Source: Chlorops oryzae
Lineage: Eukaryota; Arthropoda; Insecta; Diptera; Chloropidae
Assembly: GCA_020466095.1 (NCBI GenBank)
Contig: CM035807.1
Location: 26,771,144-26,835,143 of the forward strand
Direction of reading: 5' to 3'
DNA: 64,000 nt
A program made the translations under genes and the position numbers. Shown here piece after piece: positions 12,377 through 23,071 of this stretch (position 1 is its first letter; each line of letters starts with the position of its first letter). Under the pieces are notes generated by a model. That model made no database searches. It was not told the origin of the DNA and saw nothing but the letters and a program-made list of their open reading frames with translations.

Positions 12377-13140
12377 TGGGTGTTACAAACAGGCGTGCCT
12401 GACCACGCAGCATTCTCAAAATTCTCATGACCGTAAAAGATCCTCATATCGCACCTCCTTCTTTCTTATAAGTGACACAACTCAAGAATTTTTGAAGCTT
12501 TTTGCAGTCTATTTCGATGTGGATCTTGTGTCCTAAAGTCACTCAATGTCTACCTGCAGGATATAAATTCCATTTAGCCGTTTTTTCCTATTACCTAAAA
12601 GGCCGCAAAAAAAGCCGTAATGCCTATTCGTCTTTGCTTTAGATTGACACAATGGGGCAGATGCATTTTGGTTTATCAATTTGCGTTTTCTGAAAAATTG
12701 AGAAATTTTGAATTGTGTCACCTTAGAAGAGGAGGTGCGATATGTATTCTGAATTCTTTTCTATTACTTTATGAATTGTGTAGGTATTTAAGGGACAGTT
12801 TTTGAAAGCCGCTTTTTTGCCACGCCCTATTTTCCGACTTTTGGAAATGACATTGAAGGTCTTAAAATATATTCAAATTTAATCGAAGTATATTGGAAAA
12901 TTTACATTTTAGAGCACTTTTTAGGATTCTCATAACAGATCCTAAGACTGGAAGTACCCCTTAAAAACAAAACGATCAAGCCCTACTTAATCTCTCTCAT
13001 GTATTCACCAATACGCATAGAGAGATACAAATTTCATCAAGATAGTTCAACTCCTTGGTTAAAGAAAACTGTATAGGTACAGGTGGACAGGCGGACAGTC
13101 AAACAGACAGACACGACCATATCGATTCTACTGATGACAA
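12377..13140 (-). mobile_element. INE-1-like repeat, minus copy
   Basis: On the minus strand this aligns with 7770-8530. The order is a TGTCTGTCTG run (about 13085-13115), the ACTATCTTGATGAAA block, the GGATCTGTTATGA block, the GGGCGTGGCAAAA block, and a 3' hairpin GTCAGGCACGCCTG at about 12392-12405. The copy is interrupted by an inverted-repeat insertion at 12446-12743. Confidence 0.55.
12446..12743. mobile_element. Inverted-repeat MITE inside the INE-1-like copy
   Basis: Arms 12446-12494 (starts CATATCGCACCTCCTT) and 12702-12743 (ends AGGAGGTGCGATATG) are inverted copies. It is non-coding. The inner arm, GTGACACAACTCAAGAA, resembles the hairpin at 14636-14715. Confidence 0.6.
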
Positions 13141-13397
13141 AAAATCTCAATTTTTTGGCATTTTTTGGCCTTGGTCAACCAACCAATGTTTAGAATTGGA
13201 AGCTTCTATGACTTTTACTTCGGAAGTTACGATAAATGTTCATTTGTGGGAGTGGAAGTGAGCGGATACCGCCCATTTTCACTCGAGATCGTACTCGGGA
13301 CCAAAAATACCTGCGTGGTCGCAAATGCACCCGTGAGGAGTTATAGGGCCTTAAAGTTTTTAAGCAGAAAGTCGAGAGAAAAAAAAATTTTCTTGAT

Positions 13398-13712
13398 CGG
13401 TCCATTATTAAGGGTACCTCCAGTACTAGGGTCTGTCACAAAAATCTCAAAACTGCCCCAAAATCTGACTTTTTCCAAATAATTCAATGCAACTTAGAAT
13501 TTGCGCGTATATTTAGGCCTCTGATTAGAATTCCGAAAAATTGGAAAAGTGGGCGTGGCAAAGGGGCGGTTTTCATAAAGAAATTAAACAAAAGTCGGTA
13601 TGTGGGGCCCCTATGGCCTTAAACAACTCCTGATATTAAAAATTATTTGAAGATGTGTGCCTGTGTCGGGTATTCTATTGTCAGGCTTGCCTGACTATAA
13701 AACCCTTACTTT
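13398..13712 (+). mobile_element. INE-1-like repeat, plus copy (3' part)
   Basis: Direct repeat of 8194-8532. It shares the GGTACCTCC block, the GTCACAAAAAT block, the CAAAGGGGCGGTTTTCATAA block and the 3' hairpin GTCAGGC/GCCTGAC. Its 5' side meets the minus copy at about 13140-13390, giving a head-to-head arrangement. Confidence 0.6.
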
Positions 13713-13911
13713 TTTTTTTTTTTTTAAATAAATAAAACTCCTCTCCTCTCTAAGGCTAGGCCACAATTTCGATTAAAAAATTTTATTGAAATGTTCCAAA
13801 CGCCTATTTTTGAAGCACGGTTTGAAAGATTAAAATGTATGAACTTGAAATTGAAGTCACACATCCTTTTAGATATAAAAATCAGATCGGATATTTTATT
13901 TTATATAAACA

Positions 13912-14005
13912 CAGATGCAGATCTCTGTAACGAGTTCGTCGATAACGATTTTCTCTCTATAGCGAATTTATTTCCGGTCCCTTGAAATTCGTTCGAGTTT
14001 TGACT
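13912..14005. mobile_element. pogo-like MITE, family P, copy 2
   Basis: It shares the CTCTGTAACGA start and the TTTCCGGTCCCTTGAAATTC block with copy 1, and ends GAGTTTTGACTG. Confidence 0.5.
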
Positions 14006-14331
14006 GTACCAATCAAAGCTCAGAAATAACCTTAATTTTTTTTCAATGACTTTAATGTTCAATTTATCCGGAAATTGAAAATTAATGCTTCGAGTAATTT
14101 CTTCGAGAGTTTTTCGAAAAATTTTCAAGGATTTTGAAAATTTGAAAAAATGACTTAAATAATAATCATATTTTAAAGTAGCCATTCATATCATTCGTTA
14201 TAGTCTCATCCATAATAGTTTCATATTTTTGTCACGTGAATAAGAATAGGCGCGATAATTCCGAAAACTGGAGCAAAACGATTTTTCTGCAAAATTGCGA
14301 TTTCTCAGTGTGGAAAAAATTTTCGTAAATT

Positions 14332-14486
14332 CAGTGCCGTAGCAATTCTATTTTGCGTGAGGGGGAAAATTATTTTTCCAATTTGCGTGGGGGGGCAAAA
14401 TTATTTTTTCAATTTTATTCATGGGCAAAAACAAAAATGCGTGGGGGGAAAATCCCCCTCTTGCCCCTATGGTTGCTACGGCACTG
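14332..14486. mobile_element. hAT MITE with exact 8-bp target duplication
   Basis: The 155-bp element starts CAGTGCCGTAGCAA and ends TTGCTACGGCACTG, a perfect 14-bp inverted repeat. The G-rich interior is non-coding. CGTAAATT flanks both sides (14324-14331 and 14487-14494). Confidence 0.85.
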
Positions 14487-14635
14487 CGTAAATTCATTCG
14501 GTTAGAGAGGTTTTTGTTTTGTTTCTCCTTCATATAGCTGTAATTCAATATGTGTTCATAACTTATGAGTGTAGTTGAGAAGTTAAATGAACATTTTGGG
14601 TATATCGTATATGACCCAAATATATCGGACCACGG

Positions 14636-14715
14636 CAACAAAGGAGTCACAACTCAAAATTCACAAATTATGCTGTGGATCTTGTGACAAATTTTGAGTT
14701 GTGACTCCTTTGTTG
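14636..14715. repeat. Perfect 26-bp hairpin
   Basis: Arms 14636-14661 and 14690-14715 (core GGAGTCACAACTCAAAATT) are exact inverted copies around a 28-base loop. The arms resemble those of the MITE at 12446-12743. It borders the mariner fragment. Confidence 0.85.
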
Positions 14716-14719
14716 CGCA

Positions 14720-15470
14720 GGTCCAATGAGGTGCAATAAAAGTCAGCATATATATGTTACTATCCATAAACATAATCCGATACCGCAAACTTCATTGGCC
14801 TGCTATCCTGAATCAACACAATGCCTCAACTATTCGCCAAAGCTGGCCGCTTATGGGCGATTGCTGCCTTCAGAGGTTCAAATGTTGAGTAGAGTTCCGA
14901 GTTAAGAGTTTTGCCCTAAGGAGATGCTCATAGTAGATAATTCCCTCCAATCCCACCAAACAGGCAGCAAAACCGCCTGGCCGTCAATCCTGGGTTGCCA
15001 CCGCTTCCGCGGTTCACCGGTATCGACCACGACCGATTCGCTTGAAGCTATCGAAGTGGCACAATGTATCTGCTGTCCCAACCGCTTCAGAAATGGTCGA
15101 TTGTTGTTACGGTTCAGCCAAGATTCGCAGATGGAAATTCGGTTATGAGGTTTTTGGTTAACCGTGAGAAACCCTTGACATCGAGCTTCTTCTGTATCCA
15201 GCCTTATGAATGGTTCCAAACGGTCTTTTGAGAAATCATTAATTCTTTTGCAATCGGAAACAGTGCTAACCATGACGGTTCGGAGCTCGATTAATTCCAT
15301 GACTTATCGACAGTTTTCGACAATTGAAAATCCAGTGCGTGGCCCATGACAGCGGAGCCCCCGGAACGGAATCGACACCCAAAATTGCGCATGATTGGCT
15401 GTTAAAGTATTCGTCCATAAACGCTATTCACAATTTCATACGCCTAACTTGCGTTCAGTGATCCATTATC
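14720..15470 (-). pseudogene. Decayed mariner-type transposase
   Basis: The best-preserved frame (15300 down to 14902) reads CESWLNRNNNRPFLKRL and later RKRWQPRIDGQAVLLPVWWD. These match the mariner signatures ..LLKRNKNDPFLKRLVTGDEKW and KVLLCVWWDWKG by position. The pieces before and after (up to about 15470 and down to about 14780) match in other frames with stops. The catalytic core is therefore broken by frameshifts and the element is inactive. Assignment is by motif recognition. No terminal repeats were identified. Confidence 0.75.
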
Positions 15471-15493
15471 GAAGAGAAGCAGCGACTCCATAA

Positions 15494-15862
15494 TTAGAAG
15501 GATTTAAATGGTTCAGTGCTAGGATGCTTTGCAAATATAGATGTTTTTACCGTTTGTGGCTGTTCCTCTATTTCTCTTAGACATAGCTCAATTGCGTGGA
15601 TTTCAGCCTGAAATACCGAGTTATCTTGGCCCATACTCGCAAATATTTCTTTTTTGGGTTTAACTCCATAAACCCCCGCTCCCACACCCTGGTCGGTTTT
15701 TGACCCATCAGTGTACCACACATGGTAGCCTCCTTCTATTCTAGGTCTGTTTCGATCCCACTCATTTCTGTCTGGTATTATGATTCGAAACTTCCTGTGA
15801 AAGTTATATTTAGGAGAGCACATGTCAGATATGGTGATGTTAAGACCTTCCTCTTTCTGCAT
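15494..15862 (-). pseudogene. LINE RNase H fragment
   Basis: A 122-residue frame has the RNase H motifs VWYTDGSKTDQGVGAGVYG and FQAEIHAIELC, which carry the first two catalytic acids. The third motif (normally SDSQAA-like) is replaced by FAKHPST, and the frame ends soon after. This is the RNase H domain of a non-LTR retrotransposon, such as the LOA/I group. It is truncated and non-functional. Confidence 0.8.
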
Positions 15863-15869
15863 TTCCTTT

Positions 15870-18087
15870 CCTAGCTGGGATAGTATGCCCAGCTTTATTG
15901 GTTGCTCATTTGCCAGGAGGAGTTAAGTGCACAGCAATCTTAACATTCTAAATCCTTTAATGCTTTCAAGACTTTTAATAAACCTCAAATCAATAGCATT
16001 CAGCAATTATTAAAATTCTACACAATTATCGACATTGATTAATAAAAATAATTGATTCTGATATCTGAATCTAGAACATGTCATAATTTCCCACTATCAG
16101 CTAATGTTTTTGATGCATATGATAAAAATAGTTTAGCACAGAATATATGATAACTATTCAATAACGATAAAGATAGACATCTGATCACAATATATTTCAA
16201 TTGAAAGACCACCTCAACTAGGCAGAAAAATACCTAAACAGTCTTCCGAAACAACAGAGAAACATGTTAGCAAAGTACGGTCATCATGACTTAAATTGTA
16301 TGACTTGAGCTTGAAAACGAAAACCTGCCTCCAAAAAAAATTTTCATTTAGATCGAAAAAGTCAGCAGATAATGCAAACGGAAGCATGTTTGTTTCAGTC
16401 CACTCGACCAAGAATTTTCCGAAATTCCTTCAATTCGTGTTGTTCAAAAAGATGGTACTAAACATCCGGCTGATTCTTGGCAGTCCCCGTCAATAATTCT
16501 TGTATAGATTCTTTTTCAAAAGACAACCGAAAGAGTCACCGAATAAGGGACCAAAAAATGCAACAAAAATTGGAATCTGTTGATTCGCTATCAAAGAAAA
16601 AGAGAAGTTTAGCTCATATACTTTCACAGAAAAAATTAATTAATCATTTCACCTAATACATAATTTATAATGATTCATATTTTCACATGGATGTATAAAA
16701 ATATTCTTGCAATTTAATTGCAAGTCCTTTATTTTCCAATCAGTTTGTTAACAAGAATTCCTTAGAGTAAATTCTTGAATAATTGAAAATTTTTTTTCTT
16801 AATAAATTTATTGCTTATACAGAAATAGTTGTTAAAAAAAAATCAATCGCAGGATAAAAAGTCACTTGATTCTGTAAAACACCTTTTCTGTTGTATTCAT
16901 TCTACTCTACCAATATACTTTCAATAAGAATAATATGTATTTCCACTCTCTTCAATATTTGTATGTATAATTTTAAATTTTATATTAGTAGGTATACACA
17001 TTCAGCAGATTGGTGCAAAGACAATTTATAGTTCTATCAGTTGGGCTAATTTCTTTCAATTTAGGGACTTTTATCCCGGGTAATGTAAGGCACTTTGTAA
17101 ATTAGTTCCATCACAAAAAGTTATGATATCTTATATGTGAATTGTGCTTATAATTCTAATTTTCGTATACTTTTTCTGCAGCGTAACGTTTGCACAAAGA
17201 CCCTAGGATTTGAATTGCGTTATAGAGTCATAAGCATTATCTACATAAGCCTTAAAGGCTTGACGTTGCATAAGCTTCAATCTTTGATTGAAAGAGCGGT
17301 ACTTATTGCTGGAAGATGTTTCTTTTATATTATGCTTTGCAAACTGAGAAAATGTCGAGACTATGTGCGAACTAATCATTGGAGGAATTTTTACTGATTT
17401 TAGAGTTTACAAAGCAGACTAATCAATATTTCTACACCAGTTTCTAACATTACCAACCTTTGGGATTAGTTATTTCAGCACCAGTTTCCGAGAAAGAATT
17501 ATTTTCATTAAAAAATTTTTCCTGCTGTTTGATTATGGCTATGTCAATATAAAAAATAGGATAAACATTTCAATGACTGATAATCTTCTATCGTTACCCA
17601 ACCTGATTAATTTCTTTATAGTTTAAAATCCTTTAAAGATATTGATATATAATAAGACGATTTCATAAATATCTTAAACGCCTTAAAGAGATTAATTTTC
17701 AATAATTTCAATATATGCCAATAAAAAGAACAAAATGTACAAATTGAGTTGTATTAAAATATTAAATGATAGTGTTTCCAAATAAATAATAAAATTTGAG
17801 CTTCCATAATAAATAAGATAACTAATTAAAGATATGAAAAGATACGGTCCTCACTGGTTGATGACACAAAGTAAGAAATCAAATACCGGAATCCCACACT
17901 ATTCCCTTAAAAATACTTTTTAAAGCAAAATCTCCATACCAGTCGAGAGCTGAAATTTGTATGCAACATATTCTTGAGCACGCATAATGCTAATAGAAGA
18001 GAGCACTTATTCCTGGTCTAGCAAAAATAATACATTAATAATGTCGGAGTATGAAATAATGATGGTTGTATGGTTTCTTACTAGATT
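15870..18087. other. Intergenic; 3' side of sav
   Basis: AT-rich, with no exon or paired repeat ends supported. The part next to 18088 should contain the sav 3' UTR, but I could not place a clear polyadenylation signal. Confidence 0.45.
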
Positions 18088-19944
18088 TTAATTATGATTA
18101 TTGGCATTTAGTTCCTGTAAATAGTGTTCCTGTTCGGCGCGACGATTCTTTTCTAAGATCAAAGCACGCCTGTCATGAAATAAATAAATAAAAGAAATCA
18201 TGCAAATGAATTATTAAAAAAAAAAAAATTAAGAGCATTTTACAAACCTATAACGTTCATAGAATCCAACAATTGTTCCAAGTTCCTGCTTGAAGAGACG
18301 AACGAGCATCCCGTCAAAGCACTCAAGCTCCTGTAAGCTGAACATATTAAACTGAAGCATATGATCCTTGGACGAATCCGCTTCAGAATAAACAGCCAGC
18401 CATTTTGGTATTTCCTCGTGTAAATATGGATTTCCCGGAACTAGGGCATTATGCATATGCGCTGGCGTACACAAGGGAACTTCTGGTCTTATAATAGCTT
18501 TTGGTGGTTCCGCTGAAGTCGTATACACATAATAGGATGTGAGACATGGATGCTGTCGTTGACATTGTCCAGTATATTGGTTCTCATAGTAAGTACCATG
18601 TACTTTTGAGACAACGCGACGCCAGCCAACTGGTAATCCCTCACGTTCCAACGGATGAGACCAATGCGTAGTGTGTGCATTATGATCGATGTAATATTTT
18701 CGTCCATGCAAAGTGTATTGTGTTGCCCAACCAGGCGGTAGAGGAAGTTCCTCTTCTAACGATTGCTGTGATGATGTTTTCTTAAGCATTCCATTCCCGT
18801 TATTCCCATTACTATCGCTCAAATGAGGCCGTAGCTGCGAAGCAGATGAATGATATACTGATTGCAATGAATTCGTTGAAAGTGCATGTTGCACTGATCC
18901 GTGACGTTGCTGTGGTGCTGTGCTATGCAACTCATACGCAAGGCTAGGGGCATTGGTATTTAAATTGTAGTTATTGCTATTCGCTGAAACCGATGAAGTG
19001 TTACTATAAATTGGCGATTCGGAGCGATTGCCCATGGCCGAAACGGCAAGCGAGGAACGACTTTCTGTTAAAAGTGATTGTGGATTTTTAACAGCAGTTG
19101 GTGAAACGCGATAGGAATTCTCATATATCGGATATGATTCTGTTTGATACGCCTGTGATGTCGCCATATAGTTCGGAGTTGGTGTATGAGGCGTTGCCCA
19201 AGAAAGCCTTTGAAAGAAAATTTTTCCAAAAATTTATAGATATCTAAATGGCATTGTAGTTTTTACCTCTGACGTCTCATATGATCAATTTGCTCTATGT
19301 TGACGTAGTTGCTACTGTTGCTTGCTATTGCATTATCGTTGATCATATTATGACTGCTATAGAAGTGCGGATTTTGAACTGGTGGAGGATAAACAGCTAC
19401 CCTAGGAACTGGAGTGCGTCTCTGTTGTTGCTGATGCTGCTGCTGCTGCTGCTGCTGTTGGCTCGTCGAAAGTGATGTTGTTGAGCGTAAAGTCGATGGG
19501 GTCGGCAGTTGCGATTGTGCACGCGCTCGACCATTGGTATTGTAGCGTGAATCATTGCAAGAATACGTATTCCGTCCAGTGTATTCATAGCTAATATTCA
19601 TAACTGGCGAAGAACTTGCACATCTTTGCAGCTTGTTTTGTTTGGCACGTTCGTCGTAAGTCCAAACGTTGATAACTTTAATTTCTGAAGGAACATCTTT
19701 CTTGACATACTTGCCAATAACTGCACTGTAATGCAAATAATATATAAATATAAGTGTTGATTGTTGGCTAGGGACGCAAGGGGATGTGGTATGGAAGTGT
19801 TTTTCTCTCTTCTCTGTACGTCCCTTCCCCACAAAAATATCCTTCATTAACGAAATTTTGTATTTACCTTGGTTTTCTGCTTTCATCATTCCGCATCTCA
19901 TTCCTGGAATTGTGCGATTTATCTTTGTTCCGGCGCGAAAGCAT
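18088..19944 (-). CDS. sav: Salvador, WW/SARAH scaffold of the Hippo pathway (4 exons)
   Basis: Exons are 19944-19868, 19725-19267, 19207-18248 and 18169-18088, with GT..AG borders and all introns in phase 2. They total 1578 nt, coding for 525 residues. Salvador bridges Hippo kinase and Warts to restrain Yorkie. Exon 1 starts MLSRRNKDK, the family start. Two WW domains lie at about residues 335-364 (PPGW..HWSHP, both Trp present) and 370-400 (VGWRR..QHP, second Trp absent, as is usual for Sav). A C-terminal SARAH coiled coil (about 445-510, [20 protein letters not shown]) binds Hippo. A Q/H-rich tract sits in exon 2. The gene is somewhat shorter than the roughly 608-residue Drosophila protein. 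Intron 1 carries a MITE core. Exon borders were inferred by eye from splice signals, frame and similarity. Confidence 0.95.
19432..19458 (-). repeat. CAG repeat coding polyglutamine in sav
   Basis: The plus strand reads (CTG)n. It encodes eight Gln, one His and four Gln in exon 2 of sav. Length polymorphism is likely. Confidence 0.9.
19738..19867 (-). mobile_element. MITE remnant filling sav intron 1
   Basis: The 142-bp intron (19726-19867) matches MITE family M over a 45-50 bp core, CCATACCACATCCCC followed by GCGTC and CTAGCCA. It has weaker matches to the family ends (ATTTCGTTAATG against ATTTCGATAATG). Other family members are at 20348/25738, 25788-26772 and 63487-63575. Confidence 0.6.
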
Positions 19945-20069
19945 CGTCGGCGGTTTCCGGTTGCAAAGTAAAATTGTTAAATAGTTCATGCAACATCCGA
20001 ATGAAATGCTTCAAAGGTTAAAATATTTTCTTTTGTTTCAATGTTTTTGTTTACATCATATTTTCCCAG

Positions 20070-20335
20070 TAGTGGTGCGCGATATTCATCGGTATTTAAG
20101 ATATCGATATTTTTTTTTTTTTGTCAGGCTTAATGATTAGAACCTCACTTAATTATTTATTATTCGTAATTTAATATTCTAGCAAACCATATTATGTCTT
20201 AAATGTCTCTGATTGCGATTTTTATATGTTTGAAGTGCCTCAAAAAAGCAGAATTGGTTTAATCGATAATTTTACATTGTTTTTTCTATCGATATTATAA
20301 ATGCTGATACTATCGATACTTTTGGGAATATCAGG
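20070..20335. repeat. TATCGATA-rich repeat, likely MITE
   Basis: It begins near AGTGGTGCGCGATATTCATC and ends near a diverged inverted copy (GGGAATATCAGGCATCATTA), with ATCGATA motifs clustered at both sides. No target duplication could be found, so borders are approximate. Confidence 0.35.
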
Positions 20336-20883
20336 CATCATTATACGCTACTTACACATTAAGAGGCTGTTTCCACTATAACCGCATCTAGCATCTTTCA
20401 GCATTTTGGCAAGATGCGGAAAGATGCGGTGTGAATTTACATGCGATTGTTGTTGTATCCTGAACCGCATCTTCTGTGCATCTTTAAAAGATGCGAAGAA
20501 AATGCGATTTTTTCCGATTATCTATCGATTTTAACTGCACATGTCTAGTGAAACATATGTGAATGACCAGCATTTCAGGAATTTTCAGCAGCACAAATGG
20601 CGGGAAATCAAGAAAAAATGTAACTTTATTATGAGATATACATATATGTACATTATTATGAGAAAAATTTAATTTGTAGTTACTACTGATTTTTTAAATA
20701 ACTTAGGGAGCGTCCCATAAATGATGTCACGGATTTTTTGCGATTTTTAGACCCCCTCCCCCCCCTTTGTCACAAACCTGTTACATATGAGTTAACCCCC
20801 TCCCCCCCTGTGTCACGTCACAATTAATATGAAAAAACAGTATAGGCCAATTCACAATTATTGCTAAATTTAAGGTTAAATAT

Positions 20884-22800
20884 TAGGGCTATAAAAAATT
20901 ATTCGAATAGTTCGAATGTTCGAATTCTCGAACTTTCGAATCTCGATTTTATGTACGATTCTCAATCGAATAGCACTATTCGAATAGTTGACATACTGCG
21001 ATTATTCGAATAGTTGTTAGAATTCGAATGTTCGGATTCGTTCAAAATCGAATGATCGAAGCAACCGGAACTTGTCATGACAATATGCACTGAGTAAGAA
21101 TTTTTAAATTTTATTCTTTGCTAAAAAAAATTCCAAACAAGTAAAGAAGTTTACATCGGAAAAGCCGATTGCACAAATACCTTTTCCTCAGCCTAAAATA
21201 TGTTGAAACATTACCTTAACGAAAATTCCTGCCGTTTTCGTTGTTCTAGCTTGGATATCTATTTATACCTTATCTGTACTTCGATTTAGCTTTTAAACTC
21301 GAGATTATTATTAAGCACAAAATTTTCGCGCATGGTGGTCATGGTCAAATTTTAACCGTTAGAGGACATTATGTCTAGCTGCGAATACTCAATTCAAAAT
21401 AGTGAAAATCAAATTTTTGCGAATTTCGCGAATGGTGGTCTTGATAAATTTTTAACCCTTAGAGGACATTTTGTTTAGCTGCGAAACACTGAATTCAAAA
21501 TAGAGAAAATCAAATTTTTGCGAATTTCGCGAATGGTGGTCTTGATCAAATTTTTAACCCTTAGAGGACATTTTGTTTAGCTGCGAAATACTCAATTCAA
21601 AATAGTGAAAATCAAATTTTCGCGAATTTCGCGGATGGTGGTCTTGATCAAATTTTAACCCTTAGAGGACATTTTGTTTAGCTGCGAAACACTGAATTCA
21701 AAATAGAGAAAATCAAATTTTTGCGAATTTCGCGAATGGTGGTCTTGATCAAATTTTTAACCCTTAGAGGACATTTTGTTTAGCTGCGAAATACTCAATT
21801 CAAAATAGTGAAAATCAAATTTTCGCGAATTTCGCGAATGATTCTCTTGATCAAATTTTAACCGTTAGAGGACATTATGTCTAGCTGCGAAATACTCAAT
21901 TCAAAATAGTGAAAATCAAATTTTTGCGAATTTCGCGAATGGTGGTCTTGATAAATTTTTAACACTTTGTTCAGCTGCGAAATACTCAATTCAAAATAGT
22001 GAAAATCAAATTTTCGCGAATTTCGCGGATGGTGGTCATGGTCAAATTTTAACCTTAAGTGTCGACTTTATTTGGCGGCAAAATACACAATCGGAAGAAG
22101 CAAAAATCATTTTTGTATACAGATGTGAGAATAAGAGAAAGAGTGGTTTTTTCAAATGCGTAGGATGATGACCATAGTTATAGCGATGTCGCAATTTTTT
22201 TTTCAGCGAAAGCTTAAGTCTACATGGTAGCTATACACACACCAAATTTCAATAAGCTCGGATGTATAGTAAAAAAGTTACCCAGGAAAAACCTTAAAAA
22301 TCGTGAATTTTGAAAACTTCTAACCACTTCCCACATCCCAAAGGGGGACTAAAAAAATTTTTATAGTTTTTCGGACATCTGGGACTTATTGTCACTAATC
22401 GTAATTAATACGAATTTTTATAGTTGCAGATAAGGAGTTTTTTTTTGTACTCTTAAATTGGTAGTTTTTAAAAAACCTGGGAATTAAGAGAGTTTGGCAA
22501 ATAAGCGTGTATAATAAACGGGGAAATTAATGTTACGTTATATGGGAAAAAACTATTGCAAAAATTTTATTGCAATTATAAGGGTTTTGCAATTAAGCGA
22601 GTTGCAATTAAGCGGGAAGTACTGTAGTACTAAAACATTCGAATAGTCAGTAGCGACTATTCGAATAGTTGCTTTCTTCCGACTATTCGAATATTCGACG
22701 GAGAACGAATATTCGAATACAGAAAATCGAACTTAACTATTCGAATAAAATCGTGCTCGAATAAATCGAACACTCGAATGTCCGAATATTAAGAGCTCTA
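20884..22800. mobile_element. hAT element (non-autonomous) with tandem array inside
   Basis: It begins TAGGGCTATAAAAAA and ends TTAAGAGCTCTA. An exact 8-bp duplication TTAAATAT lies at 20876-20883 and 22801-22808, fitting the hAT consensus nTnnnnAn. Long subterminal arms rich in ATTCGAATA occur at 20900-21065 and 22630-22795. The interior is the 101-bp tandem array plus unrelated AT-rich sequence. I see no transposase. Confidence 0.8.
21321..22075 (+). repeat. Tandem array, about 101-bp unit, eight copies
   Basis: Units start near 21321, 21421, 21522, 21624, 21725, 21827, 21928 and 22018 at GAATTTCGCGAATGGTGGTC or a close variant. Two variants alternate in the middle (CACTGAATTC..TAGAG and TACTCAATTC..TAGTG), giving a dimeric unit of about 203 bp. 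The penultimate unit has an internal deletion and is about 90 bp. Confidence 0.9.
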
Positions 22801-23071
22801 TTAAATATGCTAACATTTTTCTATATGGAGTTTGACATCTCACGCCTACTTAAACACATTAAACCTTAAATTAGCTTGCACTTTGTGACACATATCATAA
22901 TTTATAAATATGATGCTATTTTTTATATAAAAAAATTAATGTAACAAAATCTTTATTTTTATTTTGATTGTAGTAACAACTATGAAAAGTGTGACAAACA
23001 TGCTTGGGAACCCCCCCTCCCCCTATTCACAAAACTGTCACAGATGAGCTGCCCCCCCCCCCCCACCAACG

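Noticed and set aside
21321..22075. CRISPR-like array
   Set aside because: Units are contiguous 101-bp repeats with no unique spacers, inside a hAT element in a fly genome.
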